Origin: Oscillospiraceae bacterium
GTDB lineage: Bacteria; Bacillota; Clostridia; Oscillospirales; Oscillospiraceae
Direction: 5' to 3'
NCBI GenBank assembly: GCA_017395085.1
Contig: JAFPWF010000003.1
Span: forward strand, 1-64,000
DNA: 64,000 nucleotides
The position numbers were made by a program, and so were the translations under genes. Within the stretch, counting starts at the first letter, position 1. Every line of letters begins with the position of its first letter. This document shows, one piece after another, positions 16,028 to 23,304 of this stretch. Below the pieces are notes generated by a model that saw nothing but the letters and a program-made list of their open reading frames with translations, had not been told where the DNA came from and made no database searches.

Positions 16028-16031
16028 GCAA

Positions 16032-16532
16032 ATGAGTCCGTTTAATTACCAAGCTGAAAAAGCACATTTTGAAAAAATGTGGGCTCGCCTTGCAATTGAA
16101 TACAGAGAAGCGGGCATGTCTTCAGATGCAATCGAAGAAATGAGGAAATTCGATTGGGAAGAGTTTAAGCAACGCCGAAACTGGCGCTTGCATGAAACAC
16201 TCTTTTCTGAGTTGAGACCAACGGAGGAATCCGATGATCCTGATCCTACCATTCCAAGTCCTTCACTGAGCGAAGATTTAGTCACCACGGACAAGTACGC
16301 AGACACACCAAAGAGCAACCAATACCATTGGCTTAAAGAAATCACAAGCCCTGACTTGCTTAATCAGCTTCTGTTGCTATCTGATTCCGATCTTGCCCTG
16401 ATAAATGCTTATTTGTTTGAGGGGCTAAGCCAGAACGAAATCTCTGAAAGGTTGGGTGTCAATCAGTCGGTCGTGTCCAGAAAGATCAAGAGAATAAAAA
16501 AACTTTTAAAAAATGTGCAGGCTATGTCATAA
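16032..16532 (+). CDS. Sigma-70 region 4-like protein of an integrative element
   Basis: The 166-residue protein starts with a helical segment (HFEKMWARLAIEYREAGMSSD), has an acidic Pro-rich linker, and ends in an HTH: LINAYLFEGLSQNEISERLGVNQSVVSRKIKRIKKLL. This is the layout of the sigma-factor-like proteins common in clostridial conjugative and integrative elements, where they act as element-specific regulators. Region 2 of a full sigma factor is absent. AAAGGAG before the start is inside a predicted stem. It precedes the xis/int pair by 480 bases and may control it. Confidence 0.8.
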   Translation: MSPFNYQAEKAHFEKMWARLAIEYREAGMSSDAIEEMRKFDWEEFKQRRNWRLHETLFSELRPTEESDDPDPTIPSPSLSEDLVTTDKYADTPKSNQYHWLKEITSPDLLNQLLLLSDSDLALINAYLFEGLSQNEISERLGVNQSVVSRKIKRIKKLLKNVQAMS

Positions 16533-17012
16533 AAACGCCTTTCCCACTGCCTAGTAAGTGAGGGGATATTTTCCCTTACTGATGACAACAGAATAGTTCA
16601 GCATCTCAGTTACGTTCCGTGGAGATGGAGCGACAATCTTTCTGCCGCCAAGACCCGGCTTTCCGGTGAGCGATCTACAGAGAAGTGAAACAGGCTTATT
16701 GGTACGGCCTGATCGCGATGAAGTCTGCTCGGGATAATGATACTCCTGTCCAGCCACAGCTTCACGCAATGGGGGCAGCTCGGAGAGACACTCGGAGAGG
16801 TAAAACGGCCTGTGACGCATCGACCGGATGCGGGCTGGGATGTTCCCGATACAGTCAGGGGCGCGAGCGGCAAATATGACTGGCAGAGAAATGAACTTCC
16901 AAATACGAAGACAATTGTCTTCAGTATGAAAACTATGTGGCTGAGGTTCCCTGGGATCTCAGCCATATCCTTTTGTACTGAAGCAATGCAGAACAGGAAA
17001 GGAGAAGGAGCA
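16533..17012. other. 480-base gap before xis with no clear gene
   Basis: I see no credible gene here: open frames on either strand are short, lack a ribosome binding site and match nothing I know, and the GC content is higher than in the genes to the left. Near its right end there is a perfect 16-bp palindrome, GAAGACAATTGTCTTC (16907-16922), and a hairpin GGCTGAG/CTCAGCC (16939-16964). These suit regulation of xis or Int/Xis binding. Part of the gap may be decayed coding sequence. Confidence 0.5.
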
Positions 17013-17237
17013 ATGGAAAAACTGTTCACAAGAAAAGAGGCTGCGGGAATCCTGGGAATCAGCCTTGCGACCCTTGATCTTGCCAGAAACAGCGGGCAGA
17101 TCACCTATGTCCAGTACGTAGAGAATGGATGTGTCTTTTTTACAGAGGCCGGCATTCAAGAATTCATTGCTCGGTCAACTCACCGTGCAGCTCCGAAGAA
17201 GGAAAACATGATGACCTACCGCAAGCGTCGGGCCTAA
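17013..17237 (+). CDS. xis: Excisionase (Xis), MerR-like HTH
   Basis: The 74-residue basic protein starts MEKLFTRKEAAGILGISLATLDLAR, a winged-helix DNA-binding motif of the MerR/excisionase type, and ends in a Lys/Arg tail. Xis proteins bend attachment-site DNA so that the integrase removes rather than inserts the element. GGAAAGGAGAAGGAG precedes the ATG. The integrase start is 93 bases downstream on the same strand, the usual Tn916-like order. Confidence 0.82.
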   Translation: MEKLFTRKEAAGILGISLATLDLARNSGQITYVQYVENGCVFFTEAGIQEFIARSTHRAAPKKENMMTYRKRRA

Positions 17238-17330
17238 TCGACACACCTTGCGACAACATTGCGAGCTTTGCGCTCTTCTGATAAAAATGAAGCATCAGCG
17301 CTGATAACACTCAAAAAGGAGGTGCTGGAA

Positions 17331-18527
17331 TTGGCTAAGAGAAAAGCAATTCCCAAGTATGGAACCGTCATGTTAGGCGGTATTGAATATTACCGTACCC
17401 GTATCGAAGATGCGGATGGCAAACGGGTCGCCCTGTATGGCAGAACCCGCGAGGAATTATATGATAAGGTAGAAGAAGCCAAGCGCCAGATTGAAGAGTG
17501 CTCTTTTCGGCGCGAGACTCCCACTGTAAAAGAGTATTGTGAGAAGTGGCTCCTGATGCAGTCCGCCCATATTCGGGCAACCACTCTTCTTGACTACACA
17601 TCGAAGGTTAAAAACTATATCATCAAGCCCCTTGGTCATATGTACATGGCCGACGTTACTCCCGATGATATCAAACTGGCCGTTGTTCCCGCAGCAAAAA
17701 AATCGGAATCAGTTTATCGGTCTGTAAACATGCTGATGAAGTGTATCTTCTATTCTGCGTGGGATAGCCATGTTATTGACGAGAACCCGACGGAAAAGCT
17801 CTCCGCTAAAGGTGGCGTTCCGCAGAAGACCAAAGAAGCCCTCACCGATGAGCAGGTCATTCTGCTGCTGGATTCGATTAAAGGTCTTCCGCCTTATGTC
17901 TTTGTTATGCTGGGCCTTTACGCTGGCCTTCGCAGAGAAGAAATCCTTGCCCTCAAGTGGGATTGCGTTTTCCTCGATGTTGAAGCACCGTATCTCTCGG
18001 TGAGAAGGGCGTGGCATACTGAGCACAACAGGCCGGTCATTCTTACTGAGCTCAAAACAAAAGCAGCCAGCCGAGACGTGCCGCTGCCGAAGTGCCTTGT
18101 AGAGTGCTTGAAGGAAGCAAAGGAAAAATCCACTTCTGAATATGTGGTTGCCAATAGCGAGGGAGAGCCGCTGTCTTATACACAGTTCAAGCGTGTCTGG
18201 CAGTACATCGTAACCCGGTCTACAAAAGAGCGCACCTATGTGAGATACGTTAATGGAGAGAAGATCAAACATACGATCTCGCCGGTGCTCGGAGAAGTTG
18301 CCCCTCATAACGGCAAGGTTACCTACAGCATGGACTTCCAAGTTACGCCTCACCAGCTCCGTCATACCTACATCACGAACCTGATCTATGCACAGGTTGA
18401 TCCGAAGACCGTTCAGTACTTGGCAGGCCACGAAAACAGCAAGATTACTATGGACATTTACGCCAAGGTGAAGTATAATAAACCCAAGGAACTGGCGGCT
18501 GTAGTGAACGGCGCATTCGGTCAATAA
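17331..18527 (+). CDS. int: Tn916-type tyrosine integrase
   Basis: The 398-residue integrase has an N-terminal arm-binding domain (from KYGTVMLGGIEYYRTRI), a core-binding domain and a catalytic domain. That domain has Arg in AGLRREEI, HQLRH (His and Arg), His in LAGHEN and the nucleophile Tyr in MDIYAKV. The start is taken as TTG 17331 because AGGAGGT sits 7 bases before it and MAKRKAIPKYG is a normal N-terminus; an upstream frame from 17259 lacks a site. It follows xis and ends 117 bases before a displaced 3' end of rpsI, so its target is very probably the 3' end of rpsI. Confidence 0.93.
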   Translation: MAKRKAIPKYGTVMLGGIEYYRTRIEDADGKRVALYGRTREELYDKVEEAKRQIEECSFRRETPTVKEYCEKWLLMQSAHIRATTLLDYTSKVKNYIIKPLGHMYMADVTPDDIKLAVVPAAKKSESVYRSVNMLMKCIFYSAWDSHVIDENPTEKLSAKGGVPQKTKEALTDEQVILLLDSIKGLPPYVFVMLGLYAGLRREEILALKWDCVFLDVEAPYLSVRRAWHTEHNRPVILTELKTKAASRDVPLPKCLVECLKEAKEKSTSEYVVANSEGEPLSYTQFKRVWQYIVTRSTKERTYVRYVNGEKIKHTISPVLGEVAPHNGKVTYSMDFQVTPHQLRHTYITNLIYAQVDPKTVQYLAGHENSKITMDIYAKVKYNKPKELAAVVNGAFGQ

Positions 18528-18644
18528 TACGGCTGACGGTGATTAAACCTCCGAGAAAAATTACGGGTTAATTTAGGGGTTAATTTTTCGGAGACCTTCA
18601 AAAAAGCCTGTAAAATCAAGGGGTCTGAGGCCTGGTGCTTTATG
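18528..18644. other. Probable attachment-site arm with repeats
   Basis: Between the integrase stop and the rpsI fragment lie two direct copies of GGGTTAATTT, inside an imperfect hairpin CTCCGAGAAAAATTA/TTAATTTTTCGGAG (within 18550-18596). Direct repeats of this kind are typical integrase arm sites, and the hairpin may also end int transcription. Confidence 0.55.
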
Positions 18645-18695
18645 AAGTACGGTCTCAAAGCGGCAAGACGTGCTCCTCAGTTCAGCAAGCGCTGA
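18645..18695 (+). pseudogene. rpsI: Displaced 3' end of rpsI (ribosomal protein S9), probable att core
   Basis: In frame, 18645-18695 reads KYGLKAARRAPQFSKR followed by a stop, the nearly invariant C-terminus of ribosomal protein S9. Codons before it do not match S9. The rest of rpsI and its usual partner rplM are nowhere in the window. An element that enters the 3' end of a gene carries a copy of that end to keep the gene whole and leaves the old end stranded at the far junction. A typical terminator follows 20 bases later, as expected for the original gene end. Confidence 0.85.
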
Positions 18696-18715
18696 TTGCA
18701 AACTCAAAACCTTTC

Positions 18716-18748
18716 AAAACCCGGAAGCCTGTCGGTTTCCGGGTTTTT
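18716..18748 (+). terminator. Original rpsI operon terminator
   Basis: AAAACCCGGAA and TTCCGGGTTTTT form a stem with a 10-base loop and a T run, 20 bases after the stranded rpsI stop. Confidence 0.88.
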
Positions 18749-18781
18749 CTGATTATCACGGTGAAAGGCTGCGGCTTTCTG

Positions 18782-18810
18782 TTGATAAAACCGATCTGTT
18801 CCGTTAATAT
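18782..18810 (+). promoter_or_regulatory. Predicted promoter of the hydrolase gene
   Basis: TTGATA (18782-18787), a 17-base spacer and TAATAT (18805-18810) lie 48 bases before the start codon. Confidence 0.6.
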
Positions 18811-18857
18811 GATGTCATGGCAGAAGAGCATTATGAATACAACCGCGAGGTGCAAAT

Positions 18858-19775
18858 ATGATCTGTGAAAGAATAACCGTCGGAGCGGGGACGGATTATC
18901 CGCTGCTCGGAATGCTGACGTTCCCTGACAGCCTCTCAAAGCCTGTGCCGGCTGTGGTTCTGGTGCATGGCTCCGGTCCCAGCGACATGGATGAAACGGT
19001 CATGAAACTGACGCCGTTCAAAGACCTCGCACAGGGCCTCGCGGAACGCGGCATCGCTTCGCTGCGGTATGACAAGCGCAGCTTCGCGCACGCAAGGAAA
19101 ATGGCAAAAGCGGATGTCACCGTGAAGGAAGAAACCATTGACGACGCTCTGCTGGCTGCGGAAGTCCTGAAAAACGATCCGCACATCAACCGTGACCGCG
19201 TTTTTCTTCTCGGGCACAGCATGGGCGCCATGCTCGCCCCGAGAATCGACGCCGAAGGCGCTGATGTCAAAGGCCTGATTCTGATGGCCGGAACCCCGTA
19301 CCGGCTGGAAGAGGTCGTATTGCGGCAGCTGAAGCAGGCGAACGGCAGCAATCCGCTTCTGAACTGGATCGTCGGGCAGGAATACCGGGTCATGGCAAAA
19401 AAGTTCAGCGGTCTCTACCGGATGAGCGACGATGAAGCGAAGAAAAAGAAATTCGCCGGGAATCTGTCCCTCTACTATTTCAAGGAGATGGGGCAGAAAA
19501 CTGCGGCGGACTACCTTCTGGAGAGCAGCAAGCCGGTTCTGATCCTGCAGGGAGCGCGGGACTTTCAGGTCCTTGCGGAAGATGACTACAGGCGGTTTCA
19601 GGAACTGCTTTCCGGCCGGGAAAACACCCGGTTCAGACTGTACCCCGAACTGAACCACGCCTTCGTCGAGGCAATTTACGACGATATCCTGAAAGCATCA
19701 AAGGAATATCGTGTGGAGCGGCATATCGGTGAAACCGTGATCGGCGATATCGCATCGTTTATTCTGGATTCCTGA
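18858..19775 (+). CDS. Alpha/beta-fold serine hydrolase
   Basis: The 305-residue cytoplasmic protein has the alpha/beta-hydrolase layout: oxyanion-region HGSGPSDMD at 37-45, nucleophile elbow GHSMG (Ser121), Asp235 in LQGARDFQV and His267 in ELNHAF. It resembles the acyl-CoA thioesterase/dienelactone-hydrolase-like esterases of gut Clostridia; the substrate cannot be told. It has its own promoter and terminator and so is a single-gene unit. It is the first intact chromosomal gene after the stranded rpsI end. Confidence 0.88.
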   Translation: MICERITVGAGTDYPLLGMLTFPDSLSKPVPAVVLVHGSGPSDMDETVMKLTPFKDLAQGLAERGIASLRYDKRSFAHARKMAKADVTVKEETIDDALLAAEVLKNDPHINRDRVFLLGHSMGAMLAPRIDAEGADVKGLILMAGTPYRLEEVVLRQLKQANGSNPLLNWIVGQEYRVMAKKFSGLYRMSDDEAKKKKFAGNLSLYYFKEMGQKTAADYLLESSKPVLILQGARDFQVLAEDDYRRFQELLSGRENTRFRLYPELNHAFVEAIYDDILKASKEYRVERHIGETVIGDIASFILDS

Positions 19776-19799
19776 CGCTGCAGAACTCAATCCCATTCT

Positions 19800-19828
19800 A
19801 CCCGGAAGAGCAAATCTTCCGGGTTTTT
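19800..19828 (+). terminator. Terminator of the hydrolase gene
   Basis: ACCCGGAAGA, a GCAAA loop and TCTTCCGGGT form a perfect 10-bp stem followed by TTTT. Confidence 0.9.
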
Positions 19829-19850
19829 ACGCTGATTCTTAACGGGAGTG

Positions 19851-19878
19851 TGAAACTTTTTCTCCTGTTTTGCGTCAT
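19851..19878 (+). promoter_or_regulatory. ECF-type promoter of the sigma factor operon
   Basis: TGAAAC (19851-19856), a 16-base spacer rich in T, and CGTCAT (19873-19878) match the ECF promoter pattern (AAC at -35, CGT at -10) rather than a sigma-A promoter. It lies 39 bases before the ECF sigma gene, which suggests self-activation. Confidence 0.65.
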
Positions 19879-19917
19879 ATGTGGTGAGAACGTTCTTGAA
19901 CACAACGGAGGATACGA

Positions 19918-20475
19918 ATGGACGACGAAGCGATCCTGAACCTTTACCGGCAACGGGACAGCCGTGCCGTAGCCGAAACCGAAGCCAAATACGGCCGGCT
20001 GTGCCTTTCGGTTGCAAGGAACATCTTATCAAACCGCGAGGACTCCGAGGAATGTGTCAACGACACCTGGCTGCACGCCTGGAACGCCATCCCGCCCGAA
20101 TGGCCCCTGCGCTTTTCCGCCTGGCTGAGCAGGGTGACAAGAAACCTTGCCGTCAGCCGTCTGCGGGAAATCCGGGCACAGAAGCGCGGCGGAGACGAGA
20201 TCCCGCTGGTACTGGAGGAACTGGATGAATGCATCCCCGGCAAGCCCGATCCTCAGAAGGCAGTGGAACAGAAAGAACTGCAGGATGCGATCAACCGCTT
20301 CCTGGACGGGCTGGATTCCGCGGTCCGTGATGTTTTTGTAGCCAGATACTTCTATGCTGCATCCCACAGCGAACTGAGTGCACGTACGGGATGGTCGGTC
20401 GGAAAGGTCAAAACCGTTCTTCGCCGAACCCGGATAAAACTCCGTATTGCACTGAAGGAGGATGGCTTATGCTGA
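19918..20475 (+). CDS. ECF-type RNA polymerase sigma factor
   Basis: The 185-residue protein has sigma region 2 (about 10-75, with EDSEECVNDTWLHAWN) and region 4 (about 120-180, with SHSELSARTGWSVGKVKTVLRRTR as HTH), separated by a linker. Such factors direct RNA polymerase to stress or envelope genes and are held by a membrane anti-sigma factor. GGAGG precedes ATG 19918. Its stop overlaps the start of the next gene (ATGCTGA), the standard coupling of an ECF sigma with its anti-sigma. An ECF-like promoter stands upstream. Confidence 0.93.
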   Translation: MDDEAILNLYRQRDSRAVAETEAKYGRLCLSVARNILSNREDSEECVNDTWLHAWNAIPPEWPLRFSAWLSRVTRNLAVSRLREIRAQKRGGDEIPLVLEELDECIPGKPDPQKAVEQKELQDAINRFLDGLDSAVRDVFVARYFYAASHSELSARTGWSVGKVKTVLRRTRIKLRIALKEDGLC

Positions 20476-21368
20476 ACCGCGACAATCTCTTCGACGCCAT
20501 GAGCGGCGTCCGGGACGAGTACCTTTCATCTGCAGCGGACCTCCTCGGTTATCAACAGGAGGAAACCGATATGCATTTTGAGCAAAAAGCAAAAAGAACC
20601 GGCCTGCGCAAGACCGGCAGAATTCTACTGATCGCGGCAGTCATTGCCTGCCTGTTCACCGTCACCGCCTTCGCTGCAGGGCTTTTCTCCGTTTCGACCC
20701 GGGTGCCGGATCCGAAGGAAACCTTCCAGATTCACTGGGACGACAGCGAGAACGGCTATCTGGAGTGGTCGGACGCCAAACTGGTGCTGACCTTCCCGGA
20801 AGTCGCCGAAAGCAGGGAAATTGAGGTACGGCCGGGGTGGCTTCCGTTTGAAATGCCCTCCCGGCTGGCCGGAAGCCTTCCCTGGAGCAACCTCAGCTCC
20901 GAAACCTGGTTCCAGCGCTTTGCTTCGGAGTCCCTCTGCTTCCCGGACGAAGCCGGGAATCCGCCCCAGTTTTCGGATATCTCGCAGCCGATCCTGATTC
21001 AGCTCTATTCCATGGCGCAGTTCCGCGATGACGGCGCACTGCTGATGCTGTACCAGACGCCGGGAGAGATAAAAGAGGAACACTGGAATGATCTGAACGT
21101 AGATGTGCTGAGCTTCCACGGGCGCCAGCACTTTGACGAGCGCTATATCGACTGGATGGACAAGACCATGGAAGCCTATGACATCGAATACGACTACGTC
21201 CTGCTTTCCAATGCCGAGGCAGGCTGGGTCATCGAGGTCTGCGGGCAGCTGGGCATGGATACCGTGCGCAAGGTGGCTGAGAACCTGGAAGTCCGCGAAA
21301 CCGGCAACACGCTGACCCCGGACGATTTTGAAAACAGATTCGTCTTCATCGACGGCGGCGTGGGGTAA
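20469..21368 (+). CDS. Membrane anti-sigma factor-like protein
   Basis: The 299-residue protein has a cytoplasmic N-terminal segment (1-50), one transmembrane helix (about 51-73) and an extracytoplasmic domain of about 225 residues, rich in acidic and aromatic residues. This is the topology of clostridial anti-sigma proteins with sensor domains of the DUF4367/DUF4179 kind. The start overlaps the sigma factor stop, and AAGGAGG lies just before it. It presumably binds the sigma factor through the N-terminal segment and releases it on an envelope signal. The sensor domain type is uncertain. Confidence 0.8.
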   Translation: MLNRDNLFDAMSGVRDEYLSSAADLLGYQQEETDMHFEQKAKRTGLRKTGRILLIAAVIACLFTVTAFAAGLFSVSTRVPDPKETFQIHWDDSENGYLEWSDAKLVLTFPEVAESREIEVRPGWLPFEMPSRLAGSLPWSNLSSETWFQRFASESLCFPDEAGNPPQFSDISQPILIQLYSMAQFRDDGALLMLYQTPGEIKEEHWNDLNVDVLSFHGRQHFDERYIDWMDKTMEAYDIEYDYVLLSNAEAGWVIEVCGQLGMDTVRKVAENLEVRETGNTLTPDDFENRFVFIDGGVG

Positions 21369-21405
21369 AGCCGTACCCACCCCCCTGAAAACCAGAAAAG
21401 AAAAG

Positions 21406-21433
21406 CTCCGGACATGCTCAGCATGTTCCGGAG
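21406..21433. terminator. Hairpin between convergent genes
   Basis: CTCCGGACATGCT pairs with AGCATGTTCCGGAG. The plus side is followed by TTTCCTATAT and the minus side by TTTTCTTTT, so it probably ends both the sigma operon and the facing lipoprotein gene. Confidence 0.8.
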
Positions 21434-21461
21434 TTTCCTATATCTATATTATATCAGGGTT

Positions 21462-23147
21462 TCAGAAAATGGCTGTCAGCGGAGGAACATATGCTCTGTT
21501 TTTCCACTGATCCCACCGGGTTTGAAACTCATTTTCGGAAATTCTGGTACTCTTCTCACTCGGCAGGTTGTCGCTGTGCCCCTGCTGAGAGTAGAAAACC
21601 GTTGCGCCGCTTGCTTCGTCATAATCGGTGAACACCATTTCGAGATCCTCGAGGGAGCTTCCGTTTACCTTCTGGAGCGTGATGTAGGTATGCGACGCTC
21701 CGCCGGACCCTTCAGAAAGCAGCGTGTTGTCCGCGAGGATATAATAGCGCGACCGTGCCTGGGAAGTTGCGATGTTGGCCGGCGCTCCGTTTACCAGGGT
21801 ATAGATGTCATACGCCATGTTTTCGGAAAAATCATCCGTCCCCATGCCGGCAACGATCAGTTCGGGAACGCCGTTCTTGTCCAGATCCTTCAAGGCATAG
21901 CCGACGCCGGTAGAATATGCCGCCACTTCGGAAAGCCCGTGCTCCCATAAATACTGCCCGTTCTGAGAATTCCCGGTGCTGTAGGCCGTGCGGTAGGCAT
22001 CGATTACGTTCCTGTAAGCAGTCACAAAATCCCCGACATAGATGTACGCCGGGGTAGTCACGGCAAGATTACCCTCTCCGTCAAACACTGCCTGGATGCC
22101 CCAGCCGTTCAGTGACTGCGGGGCGTTGCTGACCGCAAGGGTGTCGCCTTCCAAGTCCTGCAGGGAAAGTCCGGGATGCCGTTCCATCGCCTGCTCCAGG
22201 GAGTATACGGTGCCTTCCGGGTCAACAAGCTGCCAGGAGAGGCTGACGGCGTTGTCCGCGTGCGCAATAAACCAGGTTTTCCCGCCGACCGCAATGGATT
22301 CGCTGGTAGGGTTCTTGGTAATGACGACAGCAGGCCCCTCGGCAAACAGGGAAGAATCCTGCAATCCCGCCGCTTCCGCGTCTCCGGACAGGGGTTCCTC
22401 TTCCGGCCAGGGATTCTCTACCCGCACCCAGGCTAGCTGCAGCTCCGACTTTTCCATCCCGGCAAAGCGTTTTTCCACCATGCTGTCATAGTCCTGTTCC
22501 GAAATGGGGTTCCCTGCCGCGTCTTCACAGACGGTTACGGCGTCTGGATAGTCTTCACCGGTGTCTTCATCGCGCCAGTTTACGTTTTTTGAGGCCAGAT
22601 ATTCCCAATCGGCAGCGCCGTCTTTCAGGCAGAGCGCCTGCCAGGAATAATACTGGTGGGCGTATCCGTCCCGGGTCACGTTTTCACAGGGATAGTAATA
22701 ACAGCCGGCAAGCGCATCGTAATAACAGGGAAGAGAATCCTGAATGATCTCCGGCCAGTCGTCCGGGCCCTCGATCTCCGCATTTTTATGGTAGCAGTTG
22801 TCGATGCCGCTGCCGTCCGGCAGGACTTCCCAGAAGTTTGCATAGGTGAATATTCCGGTGCCCTGCGTTGTCGCAGCGATGACCTCCAGCCTGCCGTTGC
22901 GGTCCAGATCGGTAAAGGTATAGAACCACGGGGAATCGTACGGCTCGGTAAAGGCCCAGAATTCCCGGTTATCCTCAAGTACCTGCTTCTGCTCTTCGCT
23001 TGAAAACTGTGCCTGCGCTGCGGCGCTGTCGGGGTATGATGCCTCTGTCGACTGCGGCGTGCTGTCAACAGGAGCCGGCGCCCCGCCGCAGGCGGTGAGC
23101 GCGGCAATCATCGCCGCAATCAGCAGAAAGCCGATGAATTTCTTCAT
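21462..23147 (-). CDS. Large lipoprotein with calcium-loop-like repeats
   Basis: The 561-residue protein begins MKKFIGFLL and has the lipobox LTAC with Cys at about 20. A Ser/Pro/Ala-rich linker follows, then a globular part. Two segments, DLDRNGRLEVIAA (about 104) and DLDKNGVPELIVAG (about 440), look like the Asp-rich loops of EF-hand or FG-GAP repeats and may bind calcium. GGAGGGCAGGAA precedes the ATG. It faces the sigma/anti-sigma operon across a shared hairpin. Neither an enzyme motif nor a known binding domain is evident. Confidence 0.82.
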   Translation of the reverse strand: MKKFIGFLLIAAMIAALTACGGAPAPVDSTPQSTEASYPDSAAAQAQFSSEEQKQVLEDNREFWAFTEPYDSPWFYTFTDLDRNGRLEVIAATTQGTGIFTYANFWEVLPDGSGIDNCYHKNAEIEGPDDWPEIIQDSLPCYYDALAGCYYYPCENVTRDGYAHQYYSWQALCLKDGAADWEYLASKNVNWRDEDTGEDYPDAVTVCEDAAGNPISEQDYDSMVEKRFAGMEKSELQLAWVRVENPWPEEEPLSGDAEAAGLQDSSLFAEGPAVVITKNPTSESIAVGGKTWFIAHADNAVSLSWQLVDPEGTVYSLEQAMERHPGLSLQDLEGDTLAVSNAPQSLNGWGIQAVFDGEGNLAVTTPAYIYVGDFVTAYRNVIDAYRTAYSTGNSQNGQYLWEHGLSEVAAYSTGVGYALKDLDKNGVPELIVAGMGTDDFSENMAYDIYTLVNGAPANIATSQARSRYYILADNTLLSEGSGGASHTYITLQKVNGSSLEDLEMVFTDYDEASGATVFYSQQGHSDNLPSEKSTRISENEFQTRWDQWKNRAYVPPLTAIF

Positions 23148-23304
23148 TTCCTGCCCTCCTGGCTTTTTTCGTGAAGTGTATTATATCAGATCGTCCGGCT
23201 TCTGTCTTCTGAAGAATCCTTAAGCCCGGATGTTTTGCCCTGAAACCGGAGGCCCGGAATCCAAGGAATCCCGGGCCCTCGTGATCTCTGTCACTGTTCA
23301 GGTT

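Larger units (their letters stand above)
7226..18695. mobile_element. Composite mobilizable/integrative region
   Basis: This block has lower GC than both flanks in most of its length. It contains a serine-recombinase tail, hsdS fragment plus recombinase, mobC-relaxase, repressor/SOS-like genes, a sigma-like gene and xis-int, and ends at a stranded rpsI 3' end. No type IV secretion, coupling-protein or replication gene is seen, so it is at most mobilizable. Several layers of insertion are likely. The left end given is the first recognisable mobile-DNA trace. If rpsI is the target, the true left junction is where an intact rpsI stands, outside this window. Confidence 0.65.

Noticed and set aside
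16610-17104. Minus-strand frame of 164 codons over the xis upstream gap
   Set aside because: It runs into the xis coding region, has no ribosome site and matches nothing known.
18528-18720. tRNA gene as the attachment site of the integrase
   Set aside because: No cloverleaf could be drawn; the sequence reads in frame as the S9 C-terminus instead.
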